Positions 20,947-32,880 of a stretch of 64,000 nucleotides of DNA are shown piece by piece. Source of the stretch: Symsagittifera roscoffensis (lineage: Eukaryota; Xenacoelomorpha; Acoela; Convolutidae). The DNA is taken from the NCBI RefSeq assembly GCF_963678635.1, contig NC_087065.1, positions 22,959,254-23,023,253 of the forward strand, read 5' to 3'. Made by a program: the position numbers and the translations under genes. The first letter of the stretch is position 1; every line of letters starts with the position of its first letter. Below the pieces are notes generated by a model. The model saw only the letters and a program-made list of their open reading frames with translations. It was not told the origin of the DNA and did no database searches.

Positions 20947-23900
20947 AACGTGGGAACAGAGGAAGATTTTATTATGTCAAAGAAATGTTTGGTAAAAATG
21001 ATATTTACTTTAATAAGTTTGTTGATGCTAGTAAGCATTTATTTCTCAAAGAAAAATGTAATTCTCGAGAAGTCTTACCCTTGCGAGCGCAAGTGTCTTT
21101 GTCTTGTAGTCGGGAGCTAGATTTTTTTCCGTCAACAATTTTTTTTCTACAAATCTGAGAAATTGAACTTGCTTAGTTATTTGTGTGATATCAAATTTTT
21201 CTGCAGGTTTTTTTGAAGTTTTTGTTTTTGAAATTCTTGTTTTGAAGCTAGGAGAGCAACCATGTGATTGGGTCAGTATGCAACGTCAAGTTGTTTTCTA
21301 AAAGTAGATTTTGATCACAGTAAAAAAAATTTTTGTGTTATGTAAGCCTAAGTTCGTTTTGCTTAGTTGATTTTTTTAGTCTGCTAATGGTTAATATGAT
21401 TTTTTTAGAAACCCTGGTTGGGTATCCATGTAATAAACCTTTGCTCAGAAGTGATTGAGTTGTTAACCCAAACATAAACTGACAAGGTTAATTTTTGTCT
21501 TTTCACAAGATTTTGAAAAACAATTCAATTCAATTTTTTAAATTAATTTTGCGATAAGCAAGGGTATTGCAATCGGGTAGACTTTTTTTCCCGTAAATAA
21601 CTTAAGGTACAAATTTCGCACTCGAAACTGAATGTGTTTTACTGGAGAGATGAATGTAGTAGGTGCGTGTTAGGTATGGGCCTTGTGTTCTTTTAATAGC
21701 TATTTTTGTGCCGAAACTTTTCGGCATTTGATTGTCTTCTTTAATTCCATCGGCTTATTTTCCGAATATTTTTTTTTCAATTACTCGTCTTACAATGTTT
21801 TGAAAAGATTTAAATCAGTTTACCAGACCTTTTTGAATAAACAATATGTTTTGAAAAATCTAAATCAGTTTCTCAGACCCTTTTTAATAAAAATAAAAAG
21901 TTAAAACATAAAAAAATTTTCAGTTTTTAAAATTTTTTTTAGAATTTTTTTTTCGTTATTTTTTCAATTTGCACAATATATTTGGTTGAAACTTTTGTTG
22001 TTTTGATTGTTCAATCAGCTGTTTGTTTTCATATTTTTTCTGGCGTAGGTATTTGCAGTTATGAGTTTTAGCTCTTTTTTTTTCATTTATTTTTTGAAGT
22101 TTTTGTACAACAAGTGAAAATATGTTTTAATCGCTCTTTAGTCTATATTGTTTTGAAAATTAGCTATTCCAATTGAAAAACGAGAACCAGACAAGCATGA
22201 ATTGCCAGCTAATCAGAAATTTTTAGAATTCAAAATAATTTTGTTCATCGTCATTGAGGCTAATCGTTCTGCAATCTCAAGTTGAGTTGCTGTCTGCTAA
22301 GTTTCCTAATGCATTTGTTGAATTTCTCCAGTTTTGGGTAGGTTAAACACAAAACCCCAGTGAAAAAACTTTTTCTGTTCACAATTGTAAAAAATTATAT
22401 TGTTTTTTCTTACTTCTAGCTAATTTTGATCGGTTTTCGGGCGCTGATCCGTTTTCAAGTGTTGTTTTGTGTAGGTTCAGGCAGGTGCATTTTTAATTTT
22501 TTTAAAAACGATTTTTTTGGCTCAACATGTGTCTGCTAAAAAATGCCGACTTAGTTGTCCCATCATTGATTTTTTTTCTTCTAGTTTTGTTGATATTTGT
22601 TTTCTTGTTTCCACATCCTTGTAGTTGAAAGGGCAAGTGTTGTTCGTTCTAGTCTCAAGTGGGACTTAAAACTATAGATTTTTTATGAAATCATTTTTTT
22701 CTGCTGAACTTGAGTCTTAAAAGTTGTCGGCTTTGTTTCCTCTTTGTAAGTTTTGTTGTTCCGTTGCTGATTAAATAGTCAAATTTCTGGCATGTTAGCC
22801 TTGAATGAACTTCTATTGATACATACGAAAATTTAATTTTGATAGAACTAGTTTTTTTAACGTTTTCCATTTTTTCGCTTTGTTTTTTGTATGCGTTCAA
22901 TTGCAAGTGGTGCGAAGCTCAGCTTCGCTTGTGTGTAGAAAATTGAGCGCTGTTTTTTAGTGTCCGAAAGTTTTGAATTAAGATGAATGGAAAGAGGATT
23001 CTATTTTGACTTTGCCTTCAGTGAAATTTAACTATGCTTACGTTTTTGTTGTTTTTTCTTCGCCAAGTTTTTTTTGGTTGGAGCCAAGATTTTGTTATAC
23101 AAATTGTTTACCGAAAAGATAGATACTTTACCTTAGATCTTCTTTGAGAAAATTATTCAATCTCAACATATATTTACACTTGCGTGAGCAATTGTGTCAT
23201 AACCGGCAACTAAACATTTTCACCGCAAACAACTTTTCTCACACATTCTTTTCTTTATTCACTTTCTCTCTTAACATCTTCCAGGTTTCTTCCACCTTGG
23301 ATTGGAGGAAAGGCAGTTGCTTTTGCAGCCGATAGTCTGGTGTTCGAGTCCTGGCGTGACCTTGTTTTTGTTTCAGTCTCAATGAATTTGAAATTGAATT
23401 GTCGGACTTAAGTGTCAGCTCAAGTTTTGTCGGCTAATGTGCCTCATCAAAGATTTTGGTTGTCTGTAAGCAGCTTTCCTTGCTGTTGCAAGTGCAAGAT
23501 TTTTTCATTCTTCTTTTAGGGGGAGTTGAAAAGATACTTAAAAAATTTCGGTTCAATTGGTTTCAGCTGAAAAGTTGTTGGCTAAGTTGCCTCATCACTG
23601 ATTTTTCTTGTGCTGTAAACAACTTTCATTGTAGTCGCAAGTGCAAGTGTTTTCCATTGTTGTTTATGGTGGGATTTTAATTTTTTTTAAATAATATTTA
23701 CGGCTCTACTTGTAACTGCTCAAAGATTGTCGGCTTTGTTTCTTTTTGTAAATGTTGTTCCGGTGGTGTCTGCTCAAAAATTGTCGGCTTAGTTGCCATA
23801 TCACTGATTTTGCTTGTGCTGTTAGCAAGTTTTATTGAAGTTCCAAGGGCAAGTGTTGTTCATTGGAATTTCAATTGGAACTTTAAGTTTCAAAGTTTAT

Positions 23901-26900
23901 AAAATCAATATAGCCCAGTTTGCTGAGAACACATTTGCTGCTATAAATGGTGGCTGCAATGATTCAACTCAATTTTCGCTTTTGCAATTTATGATTTTAA
24001 AACAACACAGAAACATTAAAATTAAACATAGAAACCAAATGTTAGGCTCTGATAAAAGCTTTATATTTGGTTTCGTTTTCGTGTTTGTATTAATTTCACA
24101 GCATATGTTGAATGCGCTAAAATTGAGTTGAATCAGTGCTGCCACCTTTTTTTGCAGCATATGGGTTTTCAGCAATTTAAATTTTATTCAAGGGCTTTAC
24201 TTAAATGTTTGAGATCCGTTTTTTGGTGTATATGGGAAATGCAGCTTCACCTCTATGTGTAACGCGAAACTAATATATAATCAGTTAATCATCCAACTTG
24301 AAACAGTAGACAAAAGGCAAACAGTCACATTTGAATTATGAGGCGACAGACAAAACCTCAAGGAGGTGTGAATCTGGTTAATTAAAAATAAAAAGACATG
24401 CACTTATTGTTCCGACCACTGAAAATTGGGAGGAACTTTGACTTCGGGTGTGTTATCGTTTTGTTTTCCCCGCAAAATCAAGTACCACAGATAATCGTCG
24501 GATAGCGTTGAGTGATATTAGTTAGAGTAAAGTTATTCTTTCGGTCGTTTTCGAAAGACATTTTAAGTTTCAATAAGTTGTCACAAAGTCGAGCAAAAAT
24601 TGTCTGAAGTTTTTGATTTTTATTCTAATTTCGAGCCAGTAAAGCGAGCGAGTAGGTCTAATAAATGAAAGTTTTTCAATCAAGTAGTGAAAATTTTAAT
24701 TTGATTTTCTTTTCTTTTTTGCTCGCCTCACTTAAGCATCAATTTTATGGTTTACCAAGGTGTTTCAGCAGTAAAAGTATGAAGACCAATTATGTTTGTC
24801 ATTGCCTGTTTTTGTCATCGCCAAATATTTTTGTAATCCATTTTTTTTTTGTTAAAATCGGATAATGTGACCGGAAAACCTTTCACAAAATTTTTCAGGT
24901 GAGAGAAAACAAAATGATTTCAGGAAAACAAGTTTTGAAAGTGTCCCCCTGGCAATAATTTTTTTTTCAACTATTGTCGTTAATGCCTAATTCACTAACG
25001 TGCTACGCGTTCGTGTAATTCTCTCATCACACCGTGCAAGAAAAAATTACATTAATTAAAAAAAAAAACACTCGAAAATGTTTTTTTAATACTCGTGTTC
25101 GATTTTTCTGTGCTACTTGCACAGCAACAGGCTAACCTTGTTGTTCCGACAAACTGAAAAATGTGGAGAAACGTTGTATCCTGCTGTGTTTTGTTTATTT
25201 TTCTTTGTTTTTTTCTTGTTTTCCTTTTGAGATCATACCACAAATAATCATCGGAATGAGTCGAGTGATATATCATGTTAGGCCCTTTCAGTCGTGATCT
25301 GAACGACGTTGAAAAGTTTCCAAAAATTTTTTCCTTGTTTTGAGAAAATTCAGTTAATATTTTAGTCCAATTTCGAGCGAGTAAAGCAATGGAGTTACGT
25401 TCGTTATTATTACGCTTGCAATTACCAAGCGTTATCAAACTGGAATATATATACTTTTTTCTACTTTAACAAAATCAGTTGAATCACTTGCTGGCTATGC
25501 TGATGACTGACATGCTCAATTTCTTGAAAATTCAAATCTAACACAACGGGTTTTGCTTGTGCTATAGACAATTTTCATTGTAATTGCAAGTGCTGTTTAT
25601 TCTAGTTTCAAGGGGGACTTGAAAAATTAAAAAAAAATCGGTTTAATTGGTTTCAGCTTAAAGGTTCATGGCTAGGTTGCCACATCACTGATTTTTCTTG
25701 TGCTGCAAACAACTTTAGTGCAAGTGCAAGTGTTTTCCATTGTTGTTTAATGTGGGACTTGAAACTTTTTTTATAAAATAATATTTTCGACTCTACTTGT
25801 GTCTGCTCAAAGATTGTCGTCTTTGTTTCTTTTCGTAAATGTTTAAGCGTTGTTGCTGATTAAAAATTCAAGTGCCTGGCATGCTTGTCTGGAATGGTTT
25901 TCTATCAAGACATATGAAACTTAATATGACCTCGTTTTTTTCAAAATTTCCAAAAAAAATTCGGTGTTTTGTGTGTTTTTTTCTTGTTTGGGTTCTATCG
26001 CAAGTGGTGATCCGCTTTGCCTCTGTGTATAAATATTGGCCATTAAGGCTTGAAAATTTTTTATTTATCTAAAAATAAAGCCAGTTTTGGAAGCTTCATT
26101 AGGCGCTTTATTTAAAAGTTAAAGTTTTCAGTGCAAAAAATTTTAAAAAGTATTAGAATTTTTTTCATTTCTTCGTTTGTTTATTTTTTTTTGAAGACAA
26201 TTGTATTGTTTTATGCCTAATTCGATAACTTTCTCCGCGTTTTTATAGTTCTCTAATTACGCCAACAACGCTTAATTGAAGATTATAAAAAGAAATTTTG
26301 TAGTTTTTATGACTGTGGTCGGAGCATTCTGTTCTATTTTCACAGCAACCGGCTATTCTTGTTTCCCTAGGAGATTATAGAAATGAAAAAATGTCAATTA
26401 TAGATGAATACTTTTAATTAACCAATTGTTTTTGACCATACCGCAGCAATTAAACGGTCGAGTCTTGATGTGGAATGTTACACAAAACTAGGATGCACGA
26501 CACATATTTAGTTGGGTAAGAAGCAAGTGGGTGCGTCATAGCTTCGCTCTATACAGCAACTTGTGGCTCTTGGACAGTTATAAACTCTGGCCCGAGTTGT
26601 CAACTGCTTTCCATGTAACCTTTAATAGCTTGCATCGGTGATATCGGTTTTTCAAGTGCTCTATCAAAACACTGACGCATTCAAAAAATAATAATCATAA
26701 CAAAGATAATCAGTTGTTTTAAAAAATTTCATTCTTTGATTTCTATTGTTTTGTTTGGTAAGGGACAAAGTTGTGGCCAAGTAAACATCCTTCCTCAAGC
26801 CGTGTTAGTGAGAGGATATTACTCGGCTCGAAGCTGAAATTTTTGAACGAGAGAACTTAAGCAAACGTGGAGAACAAATAAGTTTTAACGTGCAAATTGT

Positions 26901-27730
26901 AATCTTTAATATACAATAAGTTGGGCATCGAAGAAGAAGAATCAATTTCTCCTTGTTACAAAAAGTCATTAACCAAATATATTTGAACAAAGTTCAAAGC
27001 AATTCAGAGGGAACAGCGAACGAATCCGTTTGGATTGCAAGGTGCTGCCCTAAACTCAGAAACCTTCGAATAAACTAAGAAACATTCAAACAAAAACTAA
27101 ATAAAATTGGTGAAAAACATATGTAGGGAAAAAATAATAAAATAAATAACATCTGCTTTTTTCATTCAAAGAAATGAAGCGTCGCTGAAACAATCTGACG
27201 GTTGTAGTGGTACATAAAACAATTTCCTAACCATATGCTACTCAAGGCTAGCTGTTTACTTGTATAAATTTGACATAATCGGCTGCAAATTTTAAAGAAA
27301 TCAGAATTTATTTCTTGCACCCTTGTTCGGTTCAAATGTAAAACTTTAGCGGTAACTGCTCCTACTAACTGTACCTCGTCTCTAAAACCTCCCTGCCTCC
27401 AATAGAATTGAATGGATGCTATTTGGACGCTGGGCACCTAACTGAACTCAAGCAGCAGTAAGCAGTGAACCCAATTATTTAACATATTATAAAGCGTCCT
27501 GAAATCAACGCTAGGTGGAAGCAAAAATATCAGCAGTTAACTGCAAATACGTGTTGCTTATCTGAATGAGATAAACTTTCGAAAAAGTCCAGAACTAGAG
27601 AGTTTTAACGCAACAGATAAAAAATTTTGATCCCCTAAAGCTGAGCGAAGCTCGTTGTATTGTACTTTTGAATTTGGTATTTTTAAAGAAAAAAATTGCT
27701 CTACGTGTCATGTAAACAGGATTCTCAAAC
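20947..27730. repeat. Repeat mosaic between the RNF26-like gene and LINE relic
   Basis: GCGATTAGCAAG-type blocks occur at 21078, 21549 (with CCCGTAAATAA) and 23175. A perfect palindrome lies at 22912-22928. A tRNA-like head lies at 23290-23365 (B box GTGTTCGAGTCC). Repeated SINE 3' blocks occur at 22548, 23430, 23578, 23783 and 25670, each with a cCTTGTGCTG/AAGTGCAAGTG-like continuation. Two copies of the R4 repeat lie at 24405-24660 and 24965-25400. No gene is seen; open frames here are short and shift between copies. Confidence 0.55.
24965..25400 (+). repeat. Long dispersed repeat R4, copy
   Basis: Landmarks are ATGCCTAATTCACTAAC, CTGTGCTACTTGCACAGCAAC, TTGTTCCGAC, a GGAGAAAC tract, CAAATAATCATCGGAATG and GTGATATATCAT, ending near CGAGCGAGTAAAG. 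They recur in order at 58138-58790 (partly permuted), at 24405-24660 and inverted at 29690-29875, with a weaker partial at 35145-35230. Confidence 0.6.
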
Positions 27731-27734
27731 AGAA

Positions 27735-28790
27735 AAGAGTTTTTTTAGACTTTAACAATGAAGCCCAGCAAGGGATCTCATTACAAATTTGAGAAGTTCA
27801 TAGACATATTGGCATTTTGCCAGTCCTTTACCGCTTTAAGATCGTTTTCAAAACTTTCAATTGAGTAATTTACACCTGTTATGTTTGTATCATCTGCAAA
27901 TAAAAGAACTTCACACGGATTGCAAGCTTTGGGTTGGTCAATGATATATAAAAGGATAAGCAGAGGTCCTTAAATGGAACCCTGTGGAACACCACAAATC
28001 CACTTCAAGCCAAGATGAACGGGAATTTCCATTTTTAACTAATGCCTACGATTTTAAGGGTTGATTTTGAATCATAATTTTTGGCCACTTATTCGGTGCA
28101 TTTCTAATTTATTGAACCTTATTTGTTGATCAAGTGTATCGAACGCCTTCTTCCAATCTAGAAAATTAGTTCCTTTTTTGACTATTTCGTATCCAGGCGT
28201 ATTTTCACGATAACTTTGTTAATTGCAGCAATAGTGCTATGTTTTTGCGGTAACCAAACTGCTTAAAAGAAATTAGGGATTAACATTCCAGGTATGCGTA
28301 TACTCTTTTGTACATAGCACGGTTGGAAATTTTACTTCACCTTATGAAAAGGAATTTTGGATGGTAACTTCGTAAACTGAGCTTTGAGTCTTCTTTATAA
28401 AAGGTATGAACTACGGCTCTGACCAAAGAGCTGTGGAGAACACTGATTTAATTTACCTATCTATCAGAATTTTTTGTACGGGTACAATGGTTGCTCTGCT
28501 TGCTTTTATAATAATTTTGCTAATATAAATATAACCCTTGGATGTCTTATTCTGCATGGATATAATAATTTTTTTAACTACTTCCAGTTCGCTTGCAAAA
28601 ATGGAGTTTCAAGGATTTGTTCTGCGTTAGAACTGAGTATTTCATTGGACAGCAGGGTAAAACCGATTGTTGCAAAAAATCTAATAAATACATTTGCAAT
28701 GTCCGGATGAGACGTGATTAGTTCTCCTATTGTGTTTTTAATTGGAATGATTTTTAAATAATCCTGTCTCATTTAGACATTGCAACTGAT
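27735..28790 (-). pseudogene. Degraded non-LTR (LINE) reverse transcriptase
   Basis: On the - strand, translation in shifting frames gives the LINE landmarks in order. First comes a pre-RT segment ITSHPDIANVFIRFFATIG (within 28578-28772), then motif A FLDWKKAFDTLDQ (about 28139-28165), then GVPQGSI followed by a stop in place of the usual Leu and GPLL (about 27965-27994), and finally motif C FADDTN (about 27888-27905) and DWQNA. Spacing is that of a CR1/Jockey-like RT. Frameshifts and stops make it inactive. No 5' end or endonuclease was found, so it is 5'-truncated. Confidence 0.8.
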
Positions 28791-30351
28791 TTTCATAGAT
28801 ATTTTTCATTTATGGATTTTAACGTGTGCAATGAAATACCAAGTTCTAACGCACAGAAAATTTTTGGGAAACTCACTTTTTCTATGCGTAACATACTTGT
28901 AACATCTTAACTTGAAAGTCGTTTTTTTTTCTTCAGAAATTTATAGTTTTGGATAATTTTACACTCAATTGACATTTCTGTGATTCTCAATTTTTCTTGA
29001 TTCTTGAAACAAAAAGAATGATTCAGACCCTTATTCGAACATCTAGTGAGCCAGAAACTAAAAAGGTGATGTATTAATTATCTGCGAAATAGCTTCGGAT
29101 ACATATTGTTTGATAAATAAATTTTAATTACACACACCATCATTGATCGATTTCTTTTTGGAAAGAAATGTACCCAACACCCTTTTTGGGCTATCAAAAT
29201 TTTTTAAGGTTTTTTTTCGACGTGCATCCAAAGAGAAAGACCTTATCAAATCATTAACAATAAATAGGTCTCAAAAAACGGAATTAAAAAGGCTTTTGAA
29301 GAAAATTCAGCGCGCGAATTTGGAGGCATACGCTATTACCATGGTCATTGAATTCCAATTTCTCTCAATAATCCTGAAAACTGAATGCAGACCTGTTTAG
29401 AATATTCCGTCCATAGTCTTAAAAAAATACAAAATGTTGTTTTTTTTGCAAATTAGTTTGACAATCATAGTAAAGTAGGCCAACTGGAAAACAGTTTTCG
29501 TAGAAAAATGACTGAAAACAAAAAAAAGGTTCTGCAGATATGTTTTGAATTTTGAAATTTTTGATTCCCAGATTGGCGCTAAAAAATCCATTTAGAAGTT
29601 AATTATAAAAAATCTATTGTTAGCCTGAACGCTCACATCATTATTTTCAATTTAGCCCAAAAATCGAAAGTTTCTAACGGGTTTTTCTCAATACTGTGAA
29701 ATTTTTTTTCGAAAGTTTTTTTTTGATATCGCTCAAATCACGACTGAAAGGGCTTTAATATAATGTATCACTAGACTCATTCAGATGGTTGTTTGCGGTA
29801 GCTGATTTTGTGTGAAAAAATAACCCGAGTTCAAAGTATTTCCTCATTTTTCAAATGGTCGGAACAATAATACCTAAAATGTTTTGCCCTAAATTAGGAG
29901 ATCGAGACCGGTTTTGTTAATGATGAGATTGCGAACCTTATTAATATAATTTGTACAATTTCAACCAATTTGCTCGAGAATTTCGAAATTGTTTAAATTC
30001 AAGAAAAAAACGTCGTCGTAATATCGATAATATATTTTAACTTCATCATGATAATATCTATCTTTCAAGAGGTATAGTTCAAAAGATTCAAAAAATTTCT
30101 TGAAAGTTATCGCTCTACTGCTTTTATAAGAAAAGTTGACATAGCTCTTATTTATTGACTGATTGGGATGTGGGATGCCTTTTTGAGTTTCTATGGTTTC
30201 TTCGGAATTTAATGACTGCATGGAATTAAGTATAGGTTTCTGATTCTACTCAGCTAATGTGAAAATATAGCTTACAAAATTGAAATGTTTTATTTAAAAA
30301 ATATTGAATTGTATTAATGGTCTACTAATGGTTATAATATTATATCTATAA
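28791..30351. repeat. Spacer with inverted R4 copy
   Basis: An R4 copy lies in reverse orientation at about 29690-29875 (reverse of TTGTTCCGACC at its right end). The remainder is AT-rich with no recognised gene. TTTATT at 30289-30294 is the AATAAA of the gene that follows on the - strand. Confidence 0.5.
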
Positions 30352-32880
30352 TCATTCTGCGGGATGAGAATGCATAATTTGTCTCAGTTCGTCTATTTTG
30401 CTGCGAATGTCTCCATTTAAGTTCTGAATTTCTCTCATCGAGTCACGTGACCGAATGAGTCGCAATTTGTGTGTGAAATTTTTATCCTTCACGTAACTAG
30501 TTTCCATCTTATCTGATGATTGACTACCAGCGGGTTGAATGCTGTAGTGTACTGGTGCAATGTTTTTTTGATCATTTCCTTTTTGTGATCTCAAGTTTGA
30601 GTGATGATCGAGTTTTTTAGTTGGTTGCGTAGCCACAGGTTGGTTTCTCGTGTAAGAATCATCCTTCAAATTAGCGGTCAATACGGTTCTGCTCAACGGC
30701 TTTTGAATGATGTTGATGTTTTTGGTCCTCGCACTTCGATTAGGCCTGTAGCTTTGCATATCTTCTAGCAACGCACTTTTCTGTCTTTGTTGGGATATTA
30801 TAACAGGTTTGTGTTCGAGCATAACGGAAGAATGCAGAAATCCTGGTGATGACAGTTGAGATGTGTTTTCGTCATGGATGCTTAGAACGGGAGATGATGT
30901 TGTCAACTCGGAGTCAGTGTGATGAGCTGGAACTGGGCTTGAGTTTGAATGAACCCAGTACTGATTTCGTCGCTGTTGTAAGTATTTGAATCCATCCAAT
31001 TGGCGTTCTAGAAAAAAAATCATTAATTTTTCTAGTGACTATCTTCCATGATTTCTAGCCAAACTCGTTGTATGGTGCCCTTTTTCAGGCAAGTCGAAGA
31101 ACAAAAAATAATTGAAAATTGGTGTATGGCAGAATCATTTGCCATTACCGATTTCAATTTAGATTTTTACTTTATTATCGCTTTAGAAACGAAATTCGTT
31201 TTGACTTGTTTGAGATAGCAAATTTGAAGAACCAGTCGAATCGATTTCAATATCTCTCGTATATTGGGTCTTAGAGGTTTTAAATTTGTGCTCTGGCTCA
31301 ATCGGTAAAGATTAAGAACTTGGGCAGCAAAACTTTGCGATCCTTTACCACGAATTATGCGGAAACTTTTGTTCTAAACGGGATCTCTTTAGGTATTTAA
31401 AGTAAAGAGACCGAAAAATTTATGCAAAAATTTAAATATCCGATTTCTTAAATACGTGCCTCAAAATCATGCTTGAAGTGGTCAATCTCAGGACATTCGA
31501 ACATCAACAAATTAAATTTAATTTATCTGTAAGCATTTTTGGCTACTCATTGTTTTAGCCTCCGATGAAAAGAGGAAAAACTAATAAAGTTGAATACAAG
31601 CTTTGAAATTCAATTAAAAACAAAAAATACGTATACCACCCCAGATTTTTTCCCCAGATGCTGGCAAAGTGAACTAAATTGCCACTGAAATGCACTCTGC
31701 AGCGTTAACTGCCATATTCAAAATATCCTTGACTTCTTAAATGCCATTCAGCTCAAAATTGTGAAGGTGCTTTGGCTCCAAATTTTCGAACACAGTTGAG
31801 AAGATGGCAGGGAAGAGGTAGAGCTGTTTTTGAAGTTTCATGTTTTTTTTTCGGGTTCTCAGTTTTTTTTCAATTGCGGGTTCTCAGATCAATGATTGCG
31901 ATTTGATGACCTGCTTTAACTATTTTTTCTCAGTTATAATTTCAACACAGTGGCAAAACAATTATCAAAGCTTTGTTTTATTAAAAATAATGTAGTTGAC
32001 TAAATAGTATAATGCAAAACTTTTTCCGCTCTTTGATTTTTTTTAGCATTGTCTTAATTCGACTAACTAGTTCACGGCGAAGCTTTTACCGTGGCAATGC
32101 ATGTTTTTTGCAAGTTTTCTGCTCTCTTTATCTTACTGGTTTTGTTTGAGCGGATAGAAAGCTCAAAAGTATTAAAATGAATGAATAAATAAATTTTCAA
32201 CAATAGAAAAAAAATGATTTTTTGTTGGAATCGTTTCCGTTTGCTTAAACTGAACATTCTATTATCTCATCTGCGTAATACAGCATGGTCTCAAAGTCAA
32301 TTGAACTATTTTTTGACCTACCTAATTTGTCCAACTTGTCGGATATCTCATGCACAATCGGACTTTTAAATAGCATCTGCTTTCTGTTCTCGCTCTGACA
32401 GCTTTTGCTTCTATGGTTCTGTCTTCCTTGCATATCGCTTCGTGGACTGTTCGAACTTGTTTCCGAGGTTCGATCTAAACTCGAGTTCTCATCTGGCGCG
32501 TAATAGTGTCTCTCTGGAACCGAGCTGAATGTGACTTGTTTCTGGTTATTCTGAGCCGATTTCTTCGATCGCCGAGGAGATAATGTCACCACGTCTACGG
32601 TATTTTTTCTTGTTGCAATCGGACTAGTTTCATCATTCGGTCGAGTGGATTGTCGGCTTACTTTGCCCCTACTTGAAGTCAGTCGTTGATTATGAAGTCT
32701 GGTATTTGAATGTTGCCAGATTTTATCGATTTGTTTCAGTTCTTTATCAAGAAACTCCATTCGAGACATTGTATCGTAGAAATTGCCGTATGAGTTCTTA
32801 GTTAAAGGGTCCTTTTGGTAGGTGAAGTTGAGGTTCAGAAAATTATCAGATGATGTTGAATATAATTCCATTTCTATCAT
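30352..32880 (-). CDS. Unrecognised two-exon gene, predicted 404-residue disordered/coiled-coil protein
   Basis: Exon 1 is 32880-32322 and exon 2 is 31007-30352, read on the - strand. The donor G|GTAGGT (32321) and the acceptor TTTTTTTTCTAG (ending 31008) are both good and both phase 1. Joining them gives ...DKLDKL-ERQLDGFKYLQQ, a continuous amphipathic helix across the junction, which is the main support for this model. Outside that helix (about residues 175-200) and a C-terminal helix (RSKIDELRQIM), the protein is Ser/Asn/Gln/Arg-rich and probably disordered. The start ATG (32880) lies 11 nt after TATATTCTAG, like other genes here. AATAAA on the - strand lies at 30294-30289. If the donor is not used, exon 1 alone reads to a stop at 32245 (211 residues). 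No family recognised; a cytoskeletal or centrosomal role is only a guess from composition. Confidence 0.55.

Noticed and set aside
25052..25438. 128-codon open frame on the - strand
   Set aside because: It coincides with a copy of the R4 repeat, and other copies are not open.
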